NCBI GenBank assembly: GCA_052168355.1
Contig: JBQLZQ010000066.1
Location: forward strand, 1 to 12,909
Direction of reading: 5' to 3'
DNA: 12,909 bases
Source of the DNA: JBQLZQ01 sp052168355
GTDB lineage: Bacteria; Pseudomonadota; Alphaproteobacteria; DSM-16000; Inquilinaceae
Below, piece after piece: positions 6,198-12,909 of the stretch; position 1 is the stretch's first letter, and each line of letters opens with the position of its first letter. The notes below the pieces were generated by a model. That model saw nothing but the letters and a program-made list of their open reading frames with translations, made no database searches and was not told where the DNA came from. Made by a program: the position numbers and the translations under genes.

Positions 6198-9100
6198 TTA
6201 CGCATCGGGAAACGCATCCCGTACCGCCGCGATTTGATGGCGCAGCAGGGCCGCTTCCAGATCGGAGATAAGCCGGCCGGCCTCGTCCCGGTCATGGGGC
6301 TTGGTGTCGCCGCTTCCGGCCCGGGCCAGCAGTCTTAGCCGACGGATGGTCAGGTCCGACCAGCCCAGCGGTTCGGCCGCGGTATAGGCTTGCAGCCTGT
6401 CCGCCTGGACCAGTGCGCCATCCCAGTCTTCAGCCCTTAGCAATGCCTCGCCGGCCGCCTGACGGAAGAACAGATGGGCGTGCGAGATGCTGCCGGCGGC
6501 CAGGATCGCCTCGCCCCTGGCCAGGGCGTCGGTGCGCTCGTCGGCGTCGTCGGTAAACTGGGCCAGCAGTCCCTGGAGCGCGGCGGCGATATAGCCGCTG
6601 GCCGGACCGGCCGACGCCGCGATGGTCCCTCGGACCTCGGCCAGCGCGGCGGCGCGGTCGCCGCGAAGATCCAGTGCCGTGGCGCGGATGTAACTCTGCT
6701 CGACCGCGAAGGCGGGGGCGCCCAGCCGGACGATCAGCCGGTCACAGACTTCCAGGTCGGTCCATCCCCGGTCGAGGTCCAGCGCCGGCAGCAGAATCTC
6801 GGCGCGGACATGCCGTGAGAGGAGTTCCGACCGGGCGTTGCCCGCGTCGGCCGCGCGTTCGACCGCGGCGTCGGCCCTGGCCAGCGCCTCGAGCCCGGGG
6901 TCAGCCAAGTAGGCGCAGAAGGCTTCCATGAAGGCATGATTGAGCTCGACAAGGCCCAGCCCGTGTTCGCGCGCCAGGGATACGCAGGCCGAGAAGCTGT
7001 CGCGGGCGGACAGCATCCGCCCCGCCGCGTAATGGGCATCGCCCAACCCCCCCAGGGCGCGGCTGCGGTACTGTGGCGTCTCGGCCTTGGCCGCGGCGCG
7101 GGCATGATGGCGTTCGCAGCCGTCGACGTCGCCGCGGGCAAAGGCCTGGGCGCCCCGCTGATTGTCGATCTCCGACACCAGGTCCGGCGTCAACCGGTCC
7201 TCGGGGATCCGCGCCGCCTCGTCGAGGCACCGGTCGGCTTCGTCCAGGTCACCGCGCAGCCGGTGGATCCAGGCCTGCCGCACCCATGCCTGCGCCCTGG
7301 TCTCGGGACGGACGGCCAGGTTCGCGGACTCGGCATAGTCCTGAAGCGCGGGTTTCAGATCGCCGCGCTCACGGCGCAGGCTGCCTCGGCTCAGCAGCAG
7401 GTGCGCGCGGGTCTCGTCGTCGCCCGACGCGGCAAGGCCGGCCTCGATATAGCGTTCGCCAAGGTCGAACTGATGGCGCGGCAGAACCGCATCGGCGGCG
7501 GCGGCGCAGGCGGCGGCCGCGTCGTCGGCGCCGGCGAGAAGGGCCTGGTCGGCCCAACCGACGGGATCCAGGGCCCGAAACCGGTCCGCCGCCATCTTGT
7601 GCAACCGCCGACGCTCGGCCCGCGGCATGCTGGCGTAGACCGCCTCGTGAATGAGGGCGTGGGCGAAGACCATGCGCCCCTCTTCGGGCACCAGGAACCC
7701 GGCCGCCACCAGGGTGCCGAAATCGGCGTCGCCAAACACGGCGGCGTAATCAGCGATCCCGAAGCTCTGGCCGACGATGGCGGCCTGGCGCAGCACACGC
7801 TTGGGCAGGTCCGGCAATCTGTCGGACTGTTCCTGCATCAGGCTGACCACCGATGGCGGCACGGCGCCGCCCAGATCCGGACCCGCCTCGAGAAGCCGGA
7901 CCAGGAACAGGGCGTTGCCGTCCGCCCGGGCGATGGCGGTGCGCGTGAACTCCGGATCCCGGGGACCGATGGCCTCGGCCAGGCGCGCGGCGTCGGCTTC
8001 GGGCAGCGGCCCCAAATCCAGGGTGATCAATGGCGCGCCGGGAATGCGCCGCCGCAGCAGCGGGCCGAACCTGGCCTCGGCCGTCCGTTCGGTGACGATC
8101 AGCAGGGCGGGGATGGCGGTGATCTGGCCGGCCAACGCGACCAGGAAGGCCAGACCGCCGGGTCCTCCCCAATGGGCGTCCTCCACGATGACCAGGGCCG
8201 CGCCGCCGCCCGGCGGGCAAAGCATGCCGGCCACCACCTCGGTGGCCAAGGTCAGGTACCGGTCCCGCGGCATCGCTGTCAGCAGCGCCTCGCCGCCGGG
8301 TGGCATGGCTGTTTCCAGCAGCCGGGCCCGCACTGCGGCCGCCGCGGCGCCTTCGCCGTCGGGCGAGGGGCAGGGCCAGGACGTCAGGGCGCGCGCCAGG
8401 CGCTGGGACAGCGGCAGCGAGGTTCCGAACCCCAAAAAACCGGCCAGGGCCGTTCGGCCTCCCCGCGACTCGATTTCCAGCGCGAACTCCTGGGCCAGCC
8501 GGGTCTTTCCGATCCCCGGTTCGCCGGTGATCAGGACGATGGCGCCGCGCCCCTGGTCGCGGACCGTATCGGTGATCGCCGCCAGCTGGCGCCGCTCGAA
8601 AAGACGGCCGACGAACGGCGCCTGCGGACGCCGGGCCGACGGTGTAGCGTCGTCCGCCGGGATCTGGAGACCCCGTCGTGGATCCGTTCCGGTCGCGGCA
8701 TCCGGTAAGCCGGCCCGGATCGCCACCTCATCCCGGCCGACGGCGCCCGGCGCGGCGGTGGCGGCCAGGGCGGCGGCCCGGCGTCGGGCATCGCCCGTGA
8801 TCCGGGCCGGGGGGCCAAGCTCGTACAGCACGCGGCCGGCGGCGCAGCCGATGCGGGTCTCGGGCTCGACGTCGGCGATGACCGACGCCGCGGCGAGTGC
8901 CCTGGCCGTATCGTCCTCGTGGCCGTCTTCCAGCCCGAACACGATCAGCAGGTCGGTGTCGTCGCTGTCGATGACCGTGCCGCCATGGGCGGCCGCGGCC
9001 GCGTCGCCCGCCACCCGCAGCCGCGCCCGCGCGTCCGCCATGTCCTCGGGTTCGTCGAATGCCGGCGACAGCCCGCACAGCACGGTCACCTGTCGGAGGG

Positions 9101-9896
9101 CCGAAGCCGGCGGAGTCCGCTCCGCGATCAGGCGTGCCGTTGGTTCGGCGTTCCCCCGACCCAAGGACCGGGGGGCGGCCGTTCGGGCGGCGCGGATAAT
9201 GTCGAACAAGGCCGTCGTCTCCGGCTCCGGCCGCACGCCCAATTCGCGGTCCAGAAGCGCGCGGCAATCTTGAAACTGGCGGATCGCCTGGGTCGGTTCG
9301 CCGAGCGCCGCCAGAATGCGCATGACGCTGCGGTGCAGCCGTTCCTGCAGCGGTTCCAGCGCCAGCGCCCGGCGCGCCAGATCCAGCGCCCGCGACAACT
9401 CGTTGACCGCCATGGCGCCGCGCACCGCGCCTTCCAGCGCTTGGAGTTCAAGCGGCCGGATGCGGCGGCGCTCGTCCTCCAGCCACGCTTCCAGCGCCGC
9501 GCCGCGCACCGTAAGTCCGTCCAGCAGATCGCCCTTGAGCAAATCCACGGCCTCGCCATGGCGGTCGGAATCGTTCACCAGACGATGCAGGTCCTCGACA
9601 TCGACGGAGACCAGGGTCCGGTCCAGGGCCACGGAGTCACCGGCGGATTCCAGGGCCGGCGCGGCCGATCCCAGCGCCTTGCGGGCATGGGCCAGTGCCT
9701 GCCGCAGGCTGGTGCGCGCCTGGGCTTCGGGACTGTCTTCCCAAAGCAGGGCGGCCAGAGTGTCGCGGGGCGCGCGGCCGGTTCGCGACAGCGCGACGCG
9801 CGCCAACAACAGTTGAGCCTTCCGGGCGGCGAGGGGGCGAGGGTGACCGTCGACCGTCAGCCGGAAGCCTCCAAGAAGCTCGATCCGGCCCATCAT
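6198..9896 (-). CDS. SARP/BTAD-type regulator with cyclase-like, AAA ATPase and TPR domains, 1232 aa
   Basis: Residues 1 to about 100 form an OmpR-like winged helix (MMGRIELLGGFRLTVDG at the start). A BTAD helical domain follows to about 240 (including ALDLARRALALEPLQERLHR), the AfsR/SARP head. Residues 267 to about 400 resemble a class III nucleotide cyclase (RQVTVLCGL, later LLIVFGLEDGHEDD), but the metal-binding aspartates appear lost. A STAND/AAA ATPase starts near PFVGR (427), with Walker A GEPGIGKTR (458-466), a Walker B-like strand ending IVEDAHW (E572, D573), and the typical FAHALIHEAVY segment further on. The rest, to 1232, is TPR-like helical repeats. Expected role: ATP-dependent, ligand-sensing transcription activator in the cytoplasm. 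ATG at 9896 or 9893; neither has a good ribosome-binding site. It follows gloA by 65 bp. The target genes are unknown. Confidence 0.85.
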   Translation of the reverse strand: MMGRIELLGGFRLTVDGHPRPLAARKAQLLLARVALSRTGRAPRDTLAALLWEDSPEAQARTSLRQALAHARKALGSAAPALESAGDSVALDRTLVSVDVEDLHRLVNDSDRHGEAVDLLKGDLLDGLTVRGAALEAWLEDERRRIRPLELQALEGAVRGAMAVNELSRALDLARRALALEPLQERLHRSVMRILAALGEPTQAIRQFQDCRALLDRELGVRPEPETTALFDIIRAARTAAPRSLGRGNAEPTARLIAERTPPASALRQVTVLCGLSPAFDEPEDMADARARLRVAGDAAAAAHGGTVIDSDDTDLLIVFGLEDGHEDDTARALAAASVIADVEPETRIGCAAGRVLYELGPPARITGDARRRAAALAATAAPGAVGRDEVAIRAGLPDAATGTDPRRGLQIPADDATPSARRPQAPFVGRLFERRQLAAITDTVRDQGRGAIVLITGEPGIGKTRLAQEFALEIESRGGRTALAGFLGFGTSLPLSQRLARALTSWPCPSPDGEGAAAAAVRARLLETAMPPGGEALLTAMPRDRYLTLATEVVAGMLCPPGGGAALVIVEDAHWGGPGGLAFLVALAGQITAIPALLIVTERTAEARFGPLLRRRIPGAPLITLDLGPLPEADAARLAEAIGPRDPEFTRTAIARADGNALFLVRLLEAGPDLGGAVPPSVVSLMQEQSDRLPDLPKRVLRQAAIVGQSFGIADYAAVFGDADFGTLVAAGFLVPEEGRMVFAHALIHEAVYASMPRAERRRLHKMAADRFRALDPVGWADQALLAGADDAAAACAAAADAVLPRHQFDLGERYIEAGLAASGDDETRAHLLLSRGSLRRERGDLKPALQDYAESANLAVRPETRAQAWVRQAWIHRLRGDLDEADRCLDEAARIPEDRLTPDLVSEIDNQRGAQAFARGDVDGCERHHARAAAKAETPQYRSRALGGLGDAHYAAGRMLSARDSFSACVSLAREHGLGLVELNHAFMEAFCAYLADPGLEALARADAAVERAADAGNARSELLSRHVRAEILLPALDLDRGWTDLEVCDRLIVRLGAPAFAVEQSYIRATALDLRGDRAAALAEVRGTIAASAGPASGYIAAALQGLLAQFTDDADERTDALARGEAILAAGSISHAHLFFRQAAGEALLRAEDWDGALVQADRLQAYTAAEPLGWSDLTIRRLRLLARAGSGDTKPHDRDEAGRLISDLEAALLRHQIAAVRDAFPDA

Positions 9897-9961
9897 GGGC
9901 GCTTTTTAGCAACGTCCGCCGCCAAGATCGAGAGCGGCGACGGTGTCGTGTCTTTAGCCCG

Positions 9962-10381
9962 TCACCATTGCCCGGTGTTGGGCATGGACGACCAGGGCTC
10001 CTGCGGCGGCAGGGCGTCGCCCTGCTGCAGCAGTTCGATGGAGATGCCGTCGGGCGAGCGGACGAAGGCCATGCGGCCGTCGCGGGGCGGGCGATTGATG
10101 GTGACGCCGCCATCCATCAGCCGCTGGCAAAGGTCGTAGATGTTCTCCACCCGATAGGCCAGATGGCCGAAATTGCGGCCGCCGGTGTATTCCTCCGGGT
10201 CCCAATTGTAGGTCAGCTCCACCTGGGCGCTCTCGTCGCCGGGGGCGGCCAGAAACACCAGGGTGTATCGGCCCTTTTCGTTCTCGCTGCGGCGGATCTC
10301 CGTCAGCCCCAGCTTGTTGACGTAGAAGTCCAGCGACTGATCGATGTCGGTTACCCGGACCATGGTGTGCAAATATCTCAT
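9962..10381 (-). CDS. gloA: lactoylglutathione lyase (glyoxalase I), 139 aa
   Basis: The enzyme isomerises the hemithioacetal of methylglyoxal and glutathione to S-lactoylglutathione, the first step of the glyoxalase detoxification route in the cytoplasm. The protein opens MRYLHTMVRVTDIDQSLDFY, closely matching E. coli GloA. All four metal ligands align: H5, E55 (VELTYNW), H73 (FGHLAYRV) and E116 (GISIELL). The short single-domain length fits the nickel/cobalt-type bacterial enzyme. The ATG at 10381 has GGAG about 11 nt upstream. It lies 45 bp after the FMN reductase gene and 65 bp before the large regulator gene, all on one strand. Confidence 0.95.
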   Translation of the reverse strand: MRYLHTMVRVTDIDQSLDFYVNKLGLTEIRRSENEKGRYTLVFLAAPGDESAQVELTYNWDPEEYTGGRNFGHLAYRVENIYDLCQRLMDGGVTINRPPRDGRMAFVRSPDGISIELLQQGDALPPQEPWSSMPNTGQW

Positions 10382-10426
10382 CTGAAAACGATCTCCGGTT
10401 CGGTTGGGAGTTGTTTTAGGGCGTGG

Positions 10427-11005
10427 TCAATAAGGCGTGCCGGATTGGCGGGCCCGCTTCAGCGCGGCGGCGTACCATTCCAGTTCGTCCAGAAACTTGC
10501 CCACCCGTGTGTCGTAGGCGTCGTCCAGCGCCGTACCGTCCATGGCGAACGCCTTTTGCACGCGGGGCACGGGCAGCAGGCTTGGAATGCTCGACATGCC
10601 CAGTTCGGCCAGGGTGGCGCGCAGCGGCATGGCCGCGCGGACGCCGCCAAAGGCCCCGGCGGAATAGCAGACAATGGCCGAGGGGCGGAAGAAATATTCC
10701 TCCAGGAAGTGGTCGAGCAGGTTCTTCAGGGCCGGCGGAATGCCGTGATTGTATTCGCCGCTGACGATGACAAAGGCATCGGCGGCGCGATAGGCGGTGG
10801 CCAGATCCTCAAGCACCGCCGGCGCCGCGCCCTTGTCGTACTCCTTGTACATGCGGTCCAGCAGGGGCAGGTCGGTCTCCACCGGGTCGACCAGGCGCAC
10901 GGTATGGCCGCGGTCTTTCAGCGCGCGTTCGACAAAGCGGGCGGCGCGGATCCCCTGCCGCTTGGCGCGGACCGAGCCGTAGAGAATGACCATGTTCAAG
11001 CCCAT
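10427..11005 (-). CDS. NADPH-dependent FMN reductase family protein, 192 aa
   Basis: A flavodoxin-like FMN_red domain (Pfam PF03358) spans most of the protein. The phosphate loop is YGSVRAKRQG (9-18), and the flavin-contact motif SGEYNHGIPPALKNLLDH (82-99) is diagnostic. A further family segment is YSAGAFGGVRAAM. Members reduce FMN, quinones or azo compounds with NAD(P)H in the cytoplasm; the true acceptor here is unknown. The ATG at 11005 (MGLNMV) is preferred because relatives begin the same way; AAGGA lies about 12 nt upstream. An internal ATG at 10993 is possible. It is the first gene of the probable gloA-regulator transcription unit and is divergent from the ChaC gene. Confidence 0.9.
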   Translation of the reverse strand: MGLNMVILYGSVRAKRQGIRAARFVERALKDRGHTVRLVDPVETDLPLLDRMYKEYDKGAAPAVLEDLATAYRAADAFVIVSGEYNHGIPPALKNLLDHFLEEYFFRPSAIVCYSAGAFGGVRAAMPLRATLAELGMSSIPSLLPVPRVQKAFAMDGTALDDAYDTRVGKFLDELEWYAAALKRARQSGTPY

Positions 11006-11160
11006 GGAGCAGCTGAATCCTTAAGTCAGTGATGGGCGCGGCGATGGAAAGCGGGCGCGGAAGTCCGTATGACTATATAGAGGAACCGAGCCGGGCGCGA
11101 CCCGGTCCCCCGGATCCCTCCGTCGATGCCGCCATCCCCGCAACCGCCGAGCCCGCGCCG
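11006..11160. promoter_or_regulatory. divergent intergenic region between FMN reductase and chaC
   Basis: This 155-bp region should hold the promoters for both the leftward FMN reductase-gloA-regulator unit and the rightward ChaC gene. The one AT-rich element is the palindrome CTATATAG (11073-11080), whose TATATA could act as a -10 hexamer in either direction, but neither side has a convincing -35 at 17 bp. The frame of the ChaC gene is open through most of it, so part could instead encode an N-terminal extension. Confidence 0.4.
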
Positions 11161-11847
11161 ATGCTGACCCGCGAAACCATCCGAGACGGCATCCTTCAGG
11201 ACATGATCGCCCGCGCCGATCCAAGCGTGCGGATGCTGACCCCGGAGGAGCTGACGGCTTCGCGCCGGGCCGTCCTGGCCGCCGGCCCGGCCACCGACAC
11301 CGGCGATGTCTGGGTGTTCGGCTACGGGTCGCTGATCTGGAACCCGGCCTTTCACTTCCGGGAACAGCGTATCGGCCGGATCCAGGGCTATCACCGCCGC
11401 TATTGCCTGTGGACCCATCTGGGGCGGGGCTCGCCGGCGGCGCCGGGGCTGATGCTGGCGCTGGAGCCGGGCGGATCGTGCCGGGGCGTGGCCTTCCGCA
11501 TCGCCGCCGAGGCGGTGGAGGAGGAGCTCGAGATCGTCTGGCGGCGGGAGATGGTGACCGGCGCCTACCGGCCCCGCTGGGTGACGGTGCTGACCGGGGC
11601 CGAGCCGATCCCGGCCATCGCCTTCACCATGAACCGGGAGTACGAGCGCTATTCCGGCCGTCTCACCGACGAGAGGGTGGCGTCCGTCCTGGCCACCGCC
11701 TGCGGGCCCATGGGCCACTGCGCCGACTATCTGTTCAACACCATCGCCCATCTCGACGCGCTGGGGATCGGCGACCGGGCGCTCCACCGGCTGGGAGAGG
11801 CGGTGCGGGAAAAGCAGCGCCGCGCGCTATCCCCAAGCGGGCTCTAA
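11161..11847 (+). CDS. chaC: ChaC-type glutathione-specific gamma-glutamylcyclotransferase, 228 aa
   Basis: Enzymes of this family split glutathione into 5-oxoproline and Cys-Gly in the cytoplasm. The glycine-rich substrate loop VWVFGYGSLIW (50-60), the GYHRRYCLWTHLGRG segment (76-90), the PGGSCRGVAFR strand, and the catalytic glutamate region VWRREMVTGAYRP (126-138; E130) match E. coli ChaC, as does the length (231 aa there). The ATG at 11161 (MLTRETIRDG) fits the usual family N-terminus. The frame is open back to an ATG at 11029, but the extra part is proline/alanine-rich with codons unlike the rest, so the shorter start is preferred; no good ribosome-binding site is visible for any. It is divergent from the FMN reductase-gloA unit, linking it to glutathione chemistry. 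Confidence 0.88.
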   Translation: MLTRETIRDGILQDMIARADPSVRMLTPEELTASRRAVLAAGPATDTGDVWVFGYGSLIWNPAFHFREQRIGRIQGYHRRYCLWTHLGRGSPAAPGLMLALEPGGSCRGVAFRIAAEAVEEELEIVWRREMVTGAYRPRWVTVLTGAEPIPAIAFTMNREYERYSGRLTDERVASVLATACGPMGHCADYLFNTIAHLDALGIGDRALHRLGEAVREKQRRALSPSGL

Positions 11848-11864
11848 GAACCTGAACGATACGG

Positions 11865-11899
11865 TTGTGCCGCGGCCGGTGGCGGATATAGGGTCCGCC
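11865..11899 (+). promoter_or_regulatory. candidate promoter and hairpin upstream of the SDR gene
   Basis: TTGTGC (11865-11870) and TATAGG (11887-11892), 16 bp apart, form a plausible sigma-70-type promoter in the 83-bp gap after the ChaC stop. Transcription would begin near 11899, giving a leader of about 30 nt. GGCGGA (11881-11886) and TCCGCC (11894-11899) form a perfect inverted repeat straddling the -10, which could be an operator or a chance palindrome. Confidence 0.35.
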
Positions 11900-11930
11900 T
11901 TCCTGAAGCGACAACCCCTTGGGAGTGGGC

Positions 11931-12680
11931 ATGACAATAAACGATCAAATCGCCTTGGTGACCGGCGCAAGCCAGGGCATCGGCCGCGCCGCCGCCGACG
12001 CGCTGGTCGCCGCCGGGGCCCGCGTGGTGTACGCCGCGCGCCGGGCCGACGCCGTGGCCGAGGCGGCCGGGCGGCATGGCGACCGCGCCCTGGGGGTGGC
12101 CTGCGACGTGACCGACCCGGCGTCCGTGGACGCGCTGTTCCAGACCATCGCCGACCGGTTCGACCGGCTGGACGTGGTGTTCAACAATGCCGGCGCGTCG
12201 CAGCCCTCGATGGAGGCCGGGGACGTGTCGTGGGAGGATTGGCGGCGGGTGGTGTCGGTCAATCTCGACGGCGCCTTCCTGATCGCGCGCGGCGCCTACC
12301 GGATGATGCGCGGCCAGTCGCCCAAGGGCGGCCGGATCATCAACAACGGGTCCATCTCCGCCCACGCCCCGCGCATCGGGTCCGTGGCCTACACCGCCTC
12401 CAAGCACGCCATCACCGGGCTGACCAAGACCATCTCCCTGGACGGGCGGCCCCACGATATCGCCTGCAGCCAGATCGACATCGGCAACGCCGCCTCCGAC
12501 ATGACCCGCAGGATGACCCAGGGCGTGCCCCAAGCCGACGGGTCGATGAAGGTGGAGCCGGTCATGGATGTCGTCCATGTCGCCAATGCCGTGGTGACCA
12601 TGGCGTCGCTGCCCCTGGATGTGAACATGCAGTTCATGACCATCATGGCCACCAAGATGCCGTTCGTCGGCCGGGGGTGA
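11931..12680 (+). CDS. short-chain dehydrogenase/reductase (SDR) family oxidoreductase, 249 aa
   Basis: A classical SDR with a Rossmann fold. The dinucleotide motif is TGASQGIG (11-18), NNAG is at 85-88, and the catalytic set N111, S141 (NNGSIS), Y154 and K158 (YTASK) is complete. An arginine pair after the second beta strand (YAARRAD) suggests a preference for NADP(H). The substrate cannot be deduced; typical members reduce a ketone or oxidise a secondary alcohol. The ATG at 11931 is chosen over an earlier frame start because GGGAG (11921-11925) lies 5 nt before it. It follows the ChaC gene on the same strand after 83 bp but probably has its own promoter. Confidence 0.92.
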   Translation: MTINDQIALVTGASQGIGRAAADALVAAGARVVYAARRADAVAEAAGRHGDRALGVACDVTDPASVDALFQTIADRFDRLDVVFNNAGASQPSMEAGDVSWEDWRRVVSVNLDGAFLIARGAYRMMRGQSPKGGRIINNGSISAHAPRIGSVAYTASKHAITGLTKTISLDGRPHDIACSQIDIGNAASDMTRRMTQGVPQADGSMKVEPVMDVVHVANAVVTMASLPLDVNMQFMTIMATKMPFVGRG

Positions 12681-12686
12681 CATCGG

Positions 12687-12850
12687 ACGGCGGCGCCCGG
12701 ACAAGGCCAAACGGCGCCGTCCCGCAGGGGTCCCTCATGGGTCCCGCATCGCGTGCGGGGCTCGTCGTCCGGAACGTCCGATTGGCCAAATTCAGGAAAG
12801 CGGCCGTGAGCCCGGGCCCTCGAGCCGGGGCCCGCGCGCGGCGGCGTTAA
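12687..12850 (-). repeat. palindromic repeat, copy C (inverted)
   Basis: The first stem, CCCGCA with TGCGGG (12743-12748 and 12754-12759), is flanked on its right by CTCGTCGT, the reverse complement of the flank left of the same stem in copy B. The second stem lies at about 12811-12832 (GGGCCC arms around CTCGAG). On the minus strand the order is second stem, about 50 bp, GTTCCGGACGACGAG, first stem, GGCGCCG, the same order and spacing as the join between copies A and B. CGGCGCC (12691-12697) and GGCGCCG (12713-12719) add another stem just after the SDR stop. Confidence 0.65.
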
Positions 12851-12860
12851 CCGAACCTAG

Positions 12861-12909
12861 GAGCCCGTCCGAGAATCGTCGAGACGCGGCGTGGATGGAG
12901 TGGTGCGAG
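12861..12909 (+). mobile_element. possible insertion-sequence terminus cut by the window edge
   Basis: GAGCCCGTCCGAGAATCG starts right after CTAG (12857-12860), which could be a 4-bp target duplication. From memory, it resembles the GAGCCTGTC-type ends of some IS5-family elements. An ATG at 12895 opens a frame that leaves the window. Without the other end or any transposase sequence this stays tentative. Confidence 0.25.

Noticed and set aside
5705..6271. 188-aa plus-strand frame through the repeat region
   Set aside because: It merely reads through repeat copies A and B; no motif and no ribosome-binding site.
6936..8708. 590-aa plus-strand open frame inside the regulator gene
   Set aside because: It is antisense to a gene with clear domain motifs; its glycine/arginine/glutamine-rich translation shows no family features. 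Long antisense frames are expected at this GC content.
7777..10139. Further long plus-strand frames across the regulator and gloA genes
   Set aside because: They lie opposite well-supported genes, have serine/arginine- or arginine/glutamine-rich translations without motifs, and lack ribosome-binding sites.
9695..11032. 445-aa plus-strand frame opposite gloA and the FMN reductase
   Set aside because: Both minus-strand genes have complete catalytic or cofactor motifs; the plus-strand translation has none.

Overview
The window looks like chromosome from a very GC-rich alphaproteobacterium, probably of the Rhodospirillales type. Third codon positions in most genes are almost all G or C (the row 12001-12060 has 52 G/C of 60). 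Palindromic intergenic repeats of the kind common in alphaproteobacteria recur, and every confidently identified gene is of a type common in that class. The lineage call is inference from composition and gene content; there is no rRNA or tRNA here.

Left edge (1-2542): the 3' end of one gene and a complete 71-aa helical protein of unknown function are joined by a TGATG stop/start overlap. Next comes a visibly lower-GC block (284-2346; row 2161-2220 is 27/60 G+C). It encodes a two-helix membrane protein, a possible 35-aa ORF in the same frame right after its stop, and a 431-aa protein with an N-terminal AlbA_2 (Schlafen-type) domain. This looks acquired and is the best candidate for an undescribed accessory, possibly defensive, unit. 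A 196-bp spacer with a truncated copy of the host repeat separates it from the next genes.

Middle left (2543-5603, all minus strand, transcribed right to left): a small secreted two-cysteine protein, a secreted TPR protein with one CxxC, and a homocysteine S-methyltransferase family enzyme. The gaps of 44 and 32 bp suggest an operon. Upstream of it lies 594 bp without genes (5604-6197), holding two near-tandem copies of a two-stem palindromic repeat.

Middle right (6198-11005, minus strand): FMN reductase, glyoxalase I (gloA) and a 1232-aa multidomain regulator. The regulator combines a SARP/BTAD head, a degenerate class III cyclase-like domain, an AAA/STAND-type ATPase and a TPR tail. Gaps of 45 and 65 bp again suggest one transcription unit. 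Divergent from it (11161-11847, plus) is a ChaC-type glutathione-specific gamma-glutamylcyclotransferase. GloA uses and ChaC degrades glutathione, so the cluster reads as a thiol/electrophile stress neighbourhood, possibly under the large regulator.

Right edge (11931-12909): an SDR-family oxidoreductase with its own likely promoter, then a third, inverted copy of the palindromic repeat. The last bases resemble the terminus of an insertion sequence that continues beyond the window.
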